A stretch of 10,815 bases of DNA from an uncultured Bacteriovorax sp. GTDB lineage: Bacteria; Bdellovibrionota; Bacteriovoracia; Bacteriovoracales; Bacteriovoracaceae. The notes under the pieces were generated by a model. The model was not told the DNA's origin. It searched no databases and saw nothing but the letters and a program-made list of their open reading frames with translations. Both the position numbers and the translations under genes were made by a program. Shown piece by piece: positions 1 through 7,170 of this stretch. Position 1 is the stretch's first letter. Each line of letters starts with the position of its first letter. The DNA is taken from positions 1-10,815 of the forward strand of contig CAMLKK010000067.1 of assembly GCA_946480715.1 (NCBI GenBank), written 5' to 3'.

Positions 1-1221
1 TCATCTTTTGATCGTCCCAACATCAATTACATGATTCATGAAAGAACTGATGAGATTAAACAGCTCGATACGTTTATCAATCAAAATCATCCTGATGACA
101 CAGGAATTGTGTATTGCCTTTCCCGCGATAAAGTTGAGCGCGTAGCAAGCAGTTTGAATAAACTCGGTCATCGTGCAGTTCCTTATCATGCAGGACTCTC
201 GCAAAATGAACGCACTTTAAATCAAGAACTCTTCAATCTGGAAGAAAAAATTATTGTCGTCGCTACCATTGCCTTTGGAATGGGAATTGATCGACCGGAT
301 GTTCGATTTGTTGCTCATCTCGATTTGCCTAAAAGTATTGAAAGCTATTATCAAGAAACAGGAAGAGCAGGTCGTGACGGAAAAGCTTCCAGTGCCTGGA
401 TGATTTATGGTCTTCAAGATGTCGTAAAACTTTCGCAAATGCTTGAGACGACGGATGCTGATGAAAACTATAAAAAAGTGGCGCGTTTTAAACTCGACAG
501 TATGCTTGGTCTTTGTGAAGCAGGTTCTTGTCGCAGAAAATATCTTTTGAATTATTTTGGTGAAGCGACTTCTGATTTTTGCGGTCATTGCGATATCTGT
601 CATTCACCGCCACGACTTTGGGATGCCACTGTCGATGCTCAAAAAATTCTCTCGACAATTTATCGAACAGGACAGACTTTTGGGGCCGGACACATCATCG
701 AAGTTCTACGAGGAAGCAAGAATTCAAAAGTTATCGATCGCAACCACCATCTGCTCTCAGTTTATGGAATTGGAAAAGATCACCCAAAAGAGCATTGGGA
801 TAGTGTTTTAAGACAACTCCTGCATATGAATTATATCTCCATCAAAAATTGGGAATATAGAAGCCTAGGACTCACGAGTCGCTCGCAAGAAATTCTCACA
901 GGTGGGAAAAAGCTGGAACTGCGCTTTCAAGAGATTCAAACGAAAGGTGATAAGAAGACTGGCAAGAAGAAGGTTGAGCCTCGCGGATCTGTTGAAGCAT
1001 CTTCTGATCTGTTATCGGCGCTGAAGGAACTTCGATTTTCCATCGCTTCCGAGAAAAAAGTTCCTGCTTATGTTGTCTTCAGCGATAAAACTTTGCAGGA
1101 CATGTGCGCAATTCAACCAAGAGATGCTTCAGAATTTTTACTCGTTCATGGTGTCGGTCAGAATAAACTCGAAAACTACGGGAAAGAGTTTCTTGCAGTT
1201 ATTGAAAAATTTTCTTCATAA
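1..1221 (+). CDS. recQ: ATP-dependent DNA helicase RecQ, C-terminal part (5' truncated by window)
   Basis: This is a 3'-5' DNA helicase used in recombination and replication-fork repair. The frame is open from base 1 (SSFDRPNINY, the end of the first RecA-like domain), so the start lies outside; 406 residues remain. Seen in the fragment: helicase domain 2 with the IVYCLSR strand, YHAGLS, the ATIAFGMGIDRPDVRF motif V and the QETGRAGRDG motif VI/arginine-finger segment (about residues 118-127). A zinc-binding segment follows with Cys177, Cys194, Cys197 and Cys200; the 17-3-3 spacing equals that of E. coli RecQ Cys380/397/400/403. Next come an RQC winged helix (about 205-300), a basic linker rich in Lys/Gly (about 305-325) and a C-terminal HRDC domain (about 336-404). 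By alignment on the cysteines about 200 N-terminal residues (Walker A, DEAH box) are missing. No clear terminator follows the stop codon. Confidence 0.96.
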   Translation, partial: SSFDRPNINYMIHERTDEIKQLDTFINQNHPDDTGIVYCLSRDKVERVASSLNKLGHRAVPYHAGLSQNERTLNQELFNLEEKIIVVATIAFGMGIDRPDVRFVAHLDLPKSIESYYQETGRAGRDGKASSAWMIYGLQDVVKLSQMLETTDADENYKKVARFKLDSMLGLCEAGSCRRKYLLNYFGEATSDFCGHCDICHSPPRLWDATVDAQKILSTIYRTGQTFGAGHIIEVLRGSKNSKVIDRNHHLLSVYGIGKDHPKEHWDSVLRQLLHMNYISIKNWEYRSLGLTSRSQEILTGGKKLELRFQEIQTKGDKKTGKKKVEPRGSVEASSDLLSALKELRFSIASEKKVPAYVVFSDKTLQDMCAIQPRDASEFLLVHGVGQNKLENYGKEFLAVIEKFSS

Positions 1222-1267
1222 AATTCATTTTTTAATCCCAAATTAAAATTCTCTGTTTTGATTCTCA

Positions 1268-1285
1268 CAACATAATATTGTGTTG
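1268..1285. repeat. 18-base near-perfect palindrome between recQ and the transposase gene
   Basis: CAACATAATATTGTGTTG reads almost the same on both strands: arms CAACA/TGTTG surround an AATATT core, with one T-G pair as the only mismatch. It has no loop, so it looks more like a protein-binding dyad than an RNA hairpin. It covers the GTG at 1280 that could open the transposase frame, one reason to prefer a start further in. It is not GC-rich like classical REP elements. It could be an operator for the transposase gene, a transposase recognition site, or chance. Confidence 0.3.
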
Positions 1286-1309
1286 AACTCTGCCTTAATT
1301 GCATTTCGT

Positions 1310-1936
1310 ATGCATATGAAAAAGAAAATCAGAAAAAATACTCAATTAACAATGATCAATTTTAGAGGCGCGGGAAGACCCAGAGTTCATGACCCAGGGA
1401 TCGCTCATCGATGCCGACTTTTTCTGGAGCGAGCAAGCTCACTTCATCTCACCATTAAGGTAAAAGCAATTAAGGCAGAGATGAAAAATAAAGCGGTCCT
1501 CTCAATGTTAAAGAGGGCCATTATGAATGCGCGGAAGAAAGGGTTGAAAATCATTCATTACTCGCTGGAGTATGATCATGTGCATTTATTGGTTGAGGCG
1601 GATGACAATATTGAATTAGCAAAGGGAATGCAGTCGTTTGGAGTGACGCTATCTAAGGCGATCAATCGGATGCGGAAAATGAAAGGAGCCGTTTATAAAC
1701 ATCGATATCATTTTAGGCAGATCTCATCTTCGAGGGAGTTGAGGTATGTGATGAAATACATTTTTTCGAATGGAGTTAAGCATGGGACTGCGCAGACGAT
1801 TATCAATCCATTTAATTCGATAAGGGCAGAGATGAAATACCACCTGTTCACAAACAAAAAAATAGAATTTGATTTTGAGCTAATTAAGCTCTTAGATCAA
1901 TGCAGACTATATTATAAAGGAATAGAGTACTGTTGA
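1310..1936 (+). CDS. HUH (Y1, IS200/REP-associated type) transposase
   Basis: This is a small single-domain Y1 transposase, the family that nicks single-stranded DNA through a tyrosine; relatives are IS200/IS605 TnpA and the domesticated RAYT proteins linked to REP sequences. Seen: an N-terminal basic segment with RGAGRPRVHD, then LHLTIKVKAI, the metal-binding HUH motif in YDHVHLLVEADD (both His of H-V-H at 1577-1585), the segment AKGMQSFGVTLSKAINRM, a YKHRYHFR stretch, and REL.YVMKYIFSNGVKH, where the Tyr at 1757-1759 takes the place of the catalytic tyrosine. The length of 208 residues fits the family. The start is uncertain: ATG 1310, ATG 1316 and GTG 1280 are in frame and none has a clear ribosome-binding site. 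No accessory tnpB gene or clear insertion-sequence ends flank it, favouring a RAYT-like or stranded copy. The key residues look intact. Confidence 0.82.
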   Translation: MHMKKKIRKNTQLTMINFRGAGRPRVHDPGIAHRCRLFLERASSLHLTIKVKAIKAEMKNKAVLSMLKRAIMNARKKGLKIIHYSLEYDHVHLLVEADDNIELAKGMQSFGVTLSKAINRMRKMKGAVYKHRYHFRQISSSRELRYVMKYIFSNGVKHGTAQTIINPFNSIRAEMKYHLFTNKKIEFDFELIKLLDQCRLYYKGIEYC

Positions 1937-1938
1937 AA

Positions 1939-2682
1939 CTATTCTTTCTCCGAAAGATCGTTCAGATACTTAATCTGAATCTTCGTTCCATCATCTGTTC
2001 GGATCATGTAAGGAATGGCGCCATGTTGGGAGAGGAAGATTTTGATGTGCGGCGGTTCTTTTACATTCTTGAAGTCAGTTCCTTCGTCGTACATTTTGTA
2101 TTGAGTGGCCTGGACGGATTGGCCATCGATCATAATTTTTTCGGTCGTGAGGCCTGCTCGTTCGAGGATGACGTTTTTGAAGGCGGGTGATTCTTTGTAG
2201 TCCCATTGGTTGTGGCCGACGAGAATGTTGAAAGAGTTTTTTCCGCTGGCATCGAATTTTTTCGAGCGCATGAAAAGCATAGAGCTGGCAGCGGTTGGAG
2301 TGGCGATGTGGTATTTGGGAGCTGTTGCAATTTCTTCGATAGCATCTTCATCTTTTTTATTGATGAATTTATAGGCGAGGTGATTGCGGCGGGAATTGTA
2401 TTCGTACGTTTCTCGCGTCGATTCTTTTCCCATTATTTTTTCAACCATGACGTAGAGAGGAATGTACTCTTTGTTCACGATATATTCGACGTGGAGATTG
2501 AGAATCTCACCAGTTGTCACTTTGACGACGGCTTCTGAGATGTAATGTAAGGATTGTTCTTTTTTATCGCGGTACACATCAAAGAGTTCTTCAGCATAAA
2601 TATTTTCATTACGAAAATAGTTGAAGGCCCCACGATAAACTTTGTCTTCTTTTTTATAAGCTTTGCTTGTCCACATTTGCAT
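1939..2682 (-). CDS. Conserved-looking hypothetical protein, beta-rich, 247 residues
   Basis: I do not recognise a named family. The protein has no signal peptide, membrane segment or cysteine. It has many alternating hydrophobic/charged stretches typical of beta-sheets, for example residues 51-82 (VVKVTTGEILNLHVEYIV, then IPLYVMVEK) and 212-241 (IKIFLSQHGAIPYMI, then DGTKIQIKYL). The segment HIATPTAASSMLFMRSKK (125-142) looks like a conserved core. The repeated 'strand, IP, strand, DGT, strand' pattern loosely recalls lipoprotein-carrier or DUF3108-like beta-barrel proteins, but that is a weak inference. The start is set by an in-frame TAA just upstream; ATG 2682 and ATG 2676 are both possible and neither has a good ribosome-binding site. 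It is convergent with the transposase gene, with stop codons 2 bases apart, and divergent from the membrane-protein cluster across a 99-base gap. Confidence 0.75.
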   Translation of the reverse strand: MQMWTSKAYKKEDKVYRGAFNYFRNENIYAEELFDVYRDKKEQSLHYISEAVVKVTTGEILNLHVEYIVNKEYIPLYVMVEKIMGKESTRETYEYNSRRNHLAYKFINKKDEDAIEEIATAPKYHIATPTAASSMLFMRSKKFDASGKNSFNILVGHNQWDYKESPAFKNVILERAGLTTEKIMIDGQSVQATQYKMYDEGTDFKNVKEPPHIKIFLSQHGAIPYMIRTDDGTKIQIKYLNDLSEKE

Positions 2683-2703
2683 ACATTCAGTTTAATGAAG
2701 AGT

Positions 2704-2732
2704 TTGATTATGTGAAAGCTAAAAGATATTCT
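2704..2732 (+). promoter_or_regulatory. Candidate sigma-70-like promoter for the membrane protein/methyltransferase/SEC-C cluster
   Basis: TTGATT (2704-2709) and TATTCT (2727-2732) are separated by 17 bases, each matching 4 of 6 consensus positions. This is the best pair I see in the 99-base divergent gap and would give a start near 2739. A dyad TGAGT-CCATT-ACTCA (2734-2748) sits on the expected start site. The reading rests on consensus matching only. Confidence 0.3.
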
Positions 2733-2733
2733 A

Positions 2734-2748
2734 TGAGTCCATTACTCA
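2734..2748. repeat. Inverted repeat TGAGT-N5-ACTCA at the expected transcription start
   Basis: Perfect 5-base arms flank CCATT. The position, directly after the candidate -10 box at 2727-2732, is where a repressor operator could lie. The arms are short enough that chance is quite possible. Confidence 0.25.
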
Positions 2749-2781
2749 AGTTCTTTAACGGATCTTTTCAGCGGAGAAAAA

Positions 2782-3144
2782 ATGATTTCTTATGAAACGT
2801 ACAAGATTCTGCATTTGTTTACCCTTTTTATCCTTATGAGTTCAGTAGGTGTGGTTGTCGGTGAAGGACGATGGATTCCAAATCGATCTTTCAAAATCGC
2901 GATCGGAGTCGTGAGTTTTCTCGCTTTCGTCGCAGGTATGGGTCTCATTGCACGTTTAGGTTTCAAACATACCGAACCATTTCCCACATGGATCTGGGTT
3001 AAAATGATCGCGTGGGTAACATTAAACGCTATCATCATTGGTGTTTTCAAATATCAAAGTAAACAAGCAAAGTTTCCACTAACTGTCGCAGCTATTGCCG
3101 TAGTTTTAGCGGCCGTGATCGCTGCAGTGACAAAGCTGGCATAA
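2782..3144 (+). CDS. Small integral membrane protein with four predicted helices
   Basis: This 120-residue, very hydrophobic protein has four likely transmembrane helices at about residues 7-27, 37-60, 69-89 and 98-118, joined by short loops. The only larger soluble loops are EGRWIPNRS (28-36) and FKHTEPFP (61-68). The N-terminal YKILHLF and the third-helix WVKMIAW resemble small bacterial inner-membrane proteins of the SirB/CopD-like four-helix kind, some of which bind haem through helix histidines (here His11). That link is inference and the function is unknown. ATG 2782 follows a GGAG at 2774-2777 at good spacing. The stop codon is one base before the next ATG, so it is very likely co-transcribed, and perhaps translationally coupled, with the methyltransferase. 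Confidence 0.8.
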   Translation: MISYETYKILHLFTLFILMSSVGVVVGEGRWIPNRSFKIAIGVVSFLAFVAGMGLIARLGFKHTEPFPTWIWVKMIAWVTLNAIIIGVFKYQSKQAKFPLTVAAIAVVLAAVIAAVTKLA

Positions 3145-3145
3145 C

Positions 3146-3787
3146 ATGGGTTTTGATAAAGATTATTGGGACAAAAACTACGCCGAGCCGGAGGAGATGG
3201 ATAACATCTTCAATGCAAAAGAGCATGCGGCCTACATGAAGGCGATTTTGGCCCTTGAAAATGTTGATGTTTCGAGCGTGATCGATCTTGGTTTTGGATT
3301 AGGTGTACTTTTCAAAGAAGTTTTGAAAACGTTTAAACCTTATCGCGCCCATGGAATCGAGCCTTCTGAACATCCCTATTCAATCGTGGCCAAAAAGAAG
3401 ATGGCCGTCGAAAGCACTAAGCTCAGCTTAGAAAATATTGATCTCATCACTTGGGCAAAAAAAGAGTATAAAAAAGATCGGACGTTCGACCTGGGATTGT
3501 GCACTTCCGTGTTTCAATACCTGAGTGACGAGGAAATAGAATTCGTTTTACCTATCATGGCGCAAAGAATCCGCTTCCTTTATTTCTCCGTTCCCACTAA
3601 TCTAGAGCTCAAGAAACAAGTAGAGGATTTAGACTTTAAAGATGAATATGCTATTCATCGCACGAGGGAAAAATACCTGAAAATGATTCGACCGCACTTC
3701 ACGTTTGTGTCGAGCCGCTTACTTGAAAGTCGCGTTCATTATGATGAAGCGAACACACCATTTACAGATTACTTATTTAGATTTTAG
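3146..3787 (+). CDS. Class I SAM-dependent methyltransferase, substrate unknown
   Basis: The protein has 213 residues and a Rossmann-type SAM-binding core: motif I VIDLGFGLG at residues 45-53 (the expected acidic-x-G-x-G-x-G pattern), an acidic strand end in GIEPSEHP (70-77, Glu72 likely contacting the SAM ribose), and a motif IV-like FDLGLCTSVFQYLSDEEI further on. The N-terminus (YWDKNYAEPEE) resembles that of many small-molecule methyltransferases. The C-terminal part, after FLYFSVPTN, is charged and ends in TDYLFRF; it is not diagnostic of a substrate. The gene follows the membrane-protein gene by one base with only a weak ribosome-binding site, which suggests translational coupling, and precedes the SEC-C gene by 9 bases. 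It is not evidently related to the second methyltransferase at 8447. Confidence 0.85.
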   Translation: MGFDKDYWDKNYAEPEEMDNIFNAKEHAAYMKAILALENVDVSSVIDLGFGLGVLFKEVLKTFKPYRAHGIEPSEHPYSIVAKKKMAVESTKLSLENIDLITWAKKEYKKDRTFDLGLCTSVFQYLSDEEIEFVLPIMAQRIRFLYFSVPTNLELKKQVEDLDFKDEYAIHRTREKYLKMIRPHFTFVSSRLLESRVHYDEANTPFTDYLFRF

Positions 3788-3796
3788 GAGATTTTC

Positions 3797-4282
3797 ATGA
3801 ATCAATGTCCATGCGGAACAACTCAATCATACGAACAGTGCTGCAGTCCTTATATCAAAGGCACAAAAAAGGCACCGACGGCCGAGGCCCTCATGAGATC
3901 ACGTTACACGGCATTTGCTGTGAACGAACTTGATTACGTAGAAAAAACTCACCATCCTAAGACTAGAGCTGAACTCGATATGGAAGGAGTGAGATCTTGG
4001 GCCACTAACTCAGAATGGTTAGGTTTAGAGATTCGCGCCACTGAAAAGGGTAAAGAGCAAGATTCTGAAGGCCAAGTTGAATTCAAGTGCAAGTTCATCT
4101 TCAATGGAGCGGAGCAAACACACCATGAATTAAGCACCTTTAAGAAAGAAAACGGCGAATGGTTTTTTGTTGATGGTTCAATGAAAAATAATACTGTCAG
4201 AAGAACCGAACCTAAAATTGGACGCAATGATCCGTGTAGCTGTGGCTCAGGGAAAAAAGCGAAAAAATGCTGTCTAGCGTAG
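3797..4282 (+). CDS. YchJ family (UPF0225) SEC-C motif protein
   Basis: The protein has 161 residues, close to E. coli YchJ. It carries two zinc-binding SEC-C motifs: an N-terminal [13 protein letters not shown] (Cys4, 6, 15, 16) followed by the family's SPYIKG and [14 protein letters not shown] segment, and a C-terminal [16 protein letters not shown] (Cys147, 149, 158, 159). The region between (about 30-130), with [15 protein letters not shown] and GEWFFVDG, matches the NTF2-like middle domain of the family. SEC-C motifs bind zinc and in SecA contact SecB and the ribosome; the role of YchJ itself is not established. The start ATG is preceded by GGAG (3788-3791) immediately behind the methyltransferase stop codon. 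All eight cysteine ligands are present. Confidence 0.92.
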   Translation: MNQCPCGTTQSYEQCCSPYIKGTKKAPTAEALMRSRYTAFAVNELDYVEKTHHPKTRAELDMEGVRSWATNSEWLGLEIRATEKGKEQDSEGQVEFKCKFIFNGAEQTHHELSTFKKENGEWFFVDGSMKNNTVRRTEPKIGRNDPCSCGSGKKAKKCCLA

Positions 4283-4328
4283 GCATTTAGCGCTTCCTCG
4301 AACATTTCTTCCTAACGAGAAAAAAAGC

Positions 4329-4357
4329 TTAAAATTTTGGTATCTTAGATTTATATT
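4329..4357 (+). promoter_or_regulatory. Candidate upstream promoter of the suc genes
   Basis: TTAAAA (4329-4334; 4 of 6 to TTGACA) and TATATT (4352-4357; 5 of 6 to TATAAT) are 17 bases apart, in an AT-rich stretch. The predicted start near 4364 would give sucA a leader of about 60 bases containing the hairpin at 4383-4401. Confidence 0.4.
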
Positions 4358-4376
4358 AAGGTCTCCTTTATTTTAA

Positions 4377-4405
4377 CTGACTAAAACACTCATCGTGTTT
4401 TTAAT
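4377..4405 (+). promoter_or_regulatory. Possible second, sucA-proximal promoter
   Basis: CTGACT (4377-4382; 4 of 6) and TTTAAT (4400-4405; 5 of 6) are also 17 bases apart. Transcription would start near 4412, just ahead of the ribosome-binding site. The dyad at 4383-4401 would fill the spacer exactly, a typical operator position. It is weaker than the upstream candidate and both cannot be judged from sequence alone. Confidence 0.22.
4383..4401 (+). promoter_or_regulatory. Leader hairpin or operator dyad upstream of sucA
   Basis: AAAACAC and GTGTTTT are perfect inverted 7-base arms around TCATC, followed by one further T. As RNA it is a weak, mostly A-U hairpin inside the leader of the upstream promoter. 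As DNA it is a symmetric site between the two boxes of the proximal promoter candidate. Low GC content and the lack of a long T-run argue against an efficient terminator. Confidence 0.4.
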
Positions 4406-4412
4406 TCCTCGC

Positions 4413-4417
4413 AAAGG
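4413..4417 (+). promoter_or_regulatory. Ribosome-binding site that sets the sucA start
   Basis: AAAGG lies 6 bases before ATG 4424. The in-frame TTG at 4418 directly abuts this site and is therefore too close to be used. Confidence 0.7.
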
Positions 4418-4423
4418 TTGTCT

Positions 4424-7159
4424 ATGTCGAAAAATATCGATTTCTCTCATTTATCTAGTTCAGACATTACGTTCATCGATTCTTTATATGATAGCTATCG
4501 CGCGAATCCATCGGCGGTCGATGAATCGTGGCAAAGATTTTTTCAAGGATTCGAATTTTCTTCAGTTGGTTTCGGCACTAGCGGAAGCACTGGTGAAGGA
4601 ATCAGTGATCAAAAACTTCGCTCGGAATTTAATGTCTTTCGTTTGATTCAATCTTTCCGTACACGCGGACATCTTCTTTCAGATACAAACCCAATTCGTC
4701 CGCGCAGAGATAGAAAAGCAAGAATTTCATTGGAAGAATATGGTTTATCAGAAGCTGATCGTTCAACAGTTTTTCAATGTGGAGAGTTTGTTGGATTAGG
4801 GCCTGCGACTCTTGATCAAATTCTCGATCACCTAAAACATATCTACTGTGGAAAAATTGGTTTCCAATATATGCACTCAAATAATACTGACGTTCGTCGT
4901 TTTATGAGAGAGCGAATTGAATCAACAGCAAAACATCTCGATCTTCCAATTGAAAAGAAAAAACGCATTCTTCAAAAATTAAATGAAGCAAACGTTTTTG
5001 AAAATTTCCTACAGACAAAATACGTAGGCCAAAAAAGATTTTCTCTCGAAGGTGGGGAAGCCACAATTCCTGCTCTTGATGCCATCATCAACAAAGGTGC
5101 TGAGCTAGGAGCTCGCGAGTTCGTTATCGGGATGGCCCACCGTGGACGTTTAAATGTTCTCGCTAATACAGTTGGAAAAACTTACGAATACATTTTCACT
5201 GAATTTGAAGGCGGCTCTATTGAAGAGCAGTCTGGTCACAGTGGAGATGTGAAGTATCACATGGGTTTCACTTCAACGATTAAAACGACAGGTGGAAAAG
5301 AAGTTTTTGTTAAGCTTCTTCCAAACCCATCGCATCTTGAAACAGTTGCTCCAGTGGCGATTGGATACTGTCGTGCTTTAGAAGATGTTCACTACGCTCA
5401 AGACCAAAGTAAAGTTATCCCTATCATCATTCACGGAGACGCGGCGGTTGCTGGTCAAGGTGTAGTGTATGAAACAGTTCAGATGAGTAAGCTGAAAGGG
5501 TATAGTGTTGGTGGGGCGATCCATTTCGTTATCAATAACCAAATCGGATTCACGACAGATATTGAGGACGCTCGTTCAAGTCACTACTGTGTATCAGTAG
5601 CAAAAACAGTTGAAGCTCCAATCATTCAAGTAAACGGAGATGATCCGGAAGCGGTTTTCTACGCTGTGGAACTTGCAGTTGAATTCCGTCAAAAATTTAA
5701 AGAAGACATTTTCATCGATATGGTTTGTTACAGAAAGCACGGCCACAACGAAGGAGATGAGCCTCGTTACACTCAACCAACACTTTACGGGTTGATTACA
5801 AAACACAAAAATCCGCGCGAGCTTTACTTAGATAAACTTCTGAACGCCGGATCGATTAAAGCTGAGCTTGCTAACGAAATGATTGAAGAATACAAAAAAC
5901 TTCTTTCAGATCGCTTTAACAATGTTCGTGAAAAAGCAGTTCCAGGAAAATCAAAAGGCCCACATAAAGATTGGGAAGGAATGGAAGTGTCGAAAGCAGA
6001 TTCATTTGATGAATCTCCAGCGACAGGTGTACCACTAGCAACTCTAGAAAAAGTTTCAAAGGCCATCAATACAGTTCCGCAAGGAATGACGTTGATGAAA
6101 AAAGCGGAAAAAGTTTTAGAAGATAGAAAGGCCGCTTTCACTAACGATAAACTTGATTGGGCATCTGCTGAGTTGCTGGCGTATGGATCACTTCTCGCTG
6201 AAGGACATCCGCTTCGTTTCACTGGTCAGGATGTTATCCGCGGAACCTTCTCGCACAGACACGCTAAAATTTTCGATGAGAATACGAACGAATCATATTG
6301 TGGTCTTGAGCACATTGGTGCTAACCAAGGTTATGTGAGCATGTATAACTCGCTTCTTTCTGAGTATGCTGTACTCGGATTTGAATTTGGTTATTCATGG
6401 GCAACGCCAAAAGCACTTACAATTTGGGAAGCGCAATTTGGAGACTTCTCTAACGGTGCTCAAATTATCATCGATCAGTACCTCTCAAGCGCCGAAGTTA
6501 AATGGCAGCGAATGAGCGGACTAGTGATGCTTCTTCCACACGGACACGAAGGCGCAGGACCTGAACACTCTTCAGCTCGTCCTGAACGTTATTTACAACT
6601 TGCGGCTGAAAACAACATGGTGGTTGCAAACGCGACAACACCAGCAAACATGTTCCACTTATTACGTCGTCAGATGAAATGGAACTTCAGAAAACCAGCG
6701 GTTGTTTTAACTCCAAAATCACTTCTGCGTGATCCACGTTGTACATCGACAAAAGATGAATTCATCAACGGCCGCTTCCAGGAAGTGATCGACGATCCAA
6801 ATACAGGTAAAAAAGTGGCGAAAGTCATTCTGTGTACAGGAAAAATTTATTACGATCTTTATGAGAAAAAGATCGCTGATAAACGCGATGATGTAGCGAT
6901 TGTTCGTCTTGAACAAATTCACCCGTTACCAGAAAAACAATTGAAAAAAGTTTTCGCGAAATACAAAGACGCAGCTAAAGTCTGGGTTCAAGAAGAACCA
7001 ATTAACATGGGCTATTGGGCCTATTTAACTCGTTTCATGGATGTTCTCGAAGGGTTTAAAGTGATTGCACGTAAAGCAACTCCAAGCCCTGCAACAGGTT
7101 TCTCGAACGTCCATAAAAAAGAACAAGCAGATATCATTACCCAAGCTTTTGCTAAATAA
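4424..7159 (+). CDS. sucA: 2-oxoglutarate dehydrogenase E1 component
   Basis: This thiamine-diphosphate enzyme decarboxylates 2-oxoglutarate and transfers the succinyl group to the lipoyl arm of SucB in the cytoplasmic TCA-cycle complex. Its 911 residues compare with 933 in E. coli. Seen in order: an N-terminal E2-binding type segment ([19 protein letters not shown]), [14 protein letters not shown] with His239 matching the E. coli active-site His260, the thiamine-diphosphate/Mg motif GDAAVAGQG (338-346, Asp339) with NNQIGFTT (371-378), [17 protein letters not shown], the transketolase-like pyrimidine domain with [31 protein letters not shown], and a C-terminal domain ending [12 protein letters not shown]. 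The start is ATG 4424, set by AAAGG 6 bases upstream. It heads the sucAB unit; the sucB ATG follows after 11 bases. No frameshift or missing active-site residue is seen. Confidence 0.98.
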   Translation: MSKNIDFSHLSSSDITFIDSLYDSYRANPSAVDESWQRFFQGFEFSSVGFGTSGSTGEGISDQKLRSEFNVFRLIQSFRTRGHLLSDTNPIRPRRDRKARISLEEYGLSEADRSTVFQCGEFVGLGPATLDQILDHLKHIYCGKIGFQYMHSNNTDVRRFMRERIESTAKHLDLPIEKKKRILQKLNEANVFENFLQTKYVGQKRFSLEGGEATIPALDAIINKGAELGAREFVIGMAHRGRLNVLANTVGKTYEYIFTEFEGGSIEEQSGHSGDVKYHMGFTSTIKTTGGKEVFVKLLPNPSHLETVAPVAIGYCRALEDVHYAQDQSKVIPIIIHGDAAVAGQGVVYETVQMSKLKGYSVGGAIHFVINNQIGFTTDIEDARSSHYCVSVAKTVEAPIIQVNGDDPEAVFYAVELAVEFRQKFKEDIFIDMVCYRKHGHNEGDEPRYTQPTLYGLITKHKNPRELYLDKLLNAGSIKAELANEMIEEYKKLLSDRFNNVREKAVPGKSKGPHKDWEGMEVSKADSFDESPATGVPLATLEKVSKAINTVPQGMTLMKKAEKVLEDRKAAFTNDKLDWASAELLAYGSLLAEGHPLRFTGQDVIRGTFSHRHAKIFDENTNESYCGLEHIGANQGYVSMYNSLLSEYAVLGFEFGYSWATPKALTIWEAQFGDFSNGAQIIIDQYLSSAEVKWQRMSGLVMLLPHGHEGAGPEHSSARPERYLQLAAENNMVVANATTPANMFHLLRRQMKWNFRKPAVVLTPKSLLRDPRCTSTKDEFINGRFQEVIDDPNTGKKVAKVILCTGKIYYDLYEKKIADKRDDVAIVRLEQIHPLPEKQLKKVFAKYKDAAKVWVQEEPINMGYWAYLTRFMDVLEGFKVIARKATPSPATGFSNVHKKEQADIITQAFAK

Positions 7160-7170
7160 GGAAACCTAAC

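Noticed and set aside
1230..1248. TTTTAAT-CCCAA-ATTAAAA hairpin after recQ as a terminator
   Set aside because: The stem is entirely A-T and no T-run follows, so it is too weak to call; it may be chance in an AT-rich gap.
1474..1837. Direct repeat GGCAGAGATGAAA at 1474-1486 and 1825-1837 inside the transposase gene
   Set aside because: Both copies are in frame and encode the same short AEMK stretch in different parts of the protein. Only 13 bases match and there is no sign of element ends, so chance is likely.
2206..2538. 110-codon plus-strand frame opposite the hypothetical gene
   Set aside because: It is Phe-rich and low in complexity, as expected from antisense of Lys/Glu-rich codons; the minus-strand frame is longer and more protein-like.
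4283..4328. Possible terminator after the SEC-C gene (CTCG...CGAG followed by A-run)
   Set aside because: The stem is only 4 bp with a long loop and the run is A, not T, on the plus strand.
4418..4426. TTG 4418 as sucA start
   Set aside because: It touches the AAAGG ribosome-binding site; ATG 4424 has correct spacing and is the stronger codon.
5824..6222. 132-codon minus-strand frame inside sucA, and similar frames opposite recQ and lpd
   Set aside because: They are shadows of strongly conserved coding sequence, with no protein-like motifs and no promoter or ribosome-binding site.
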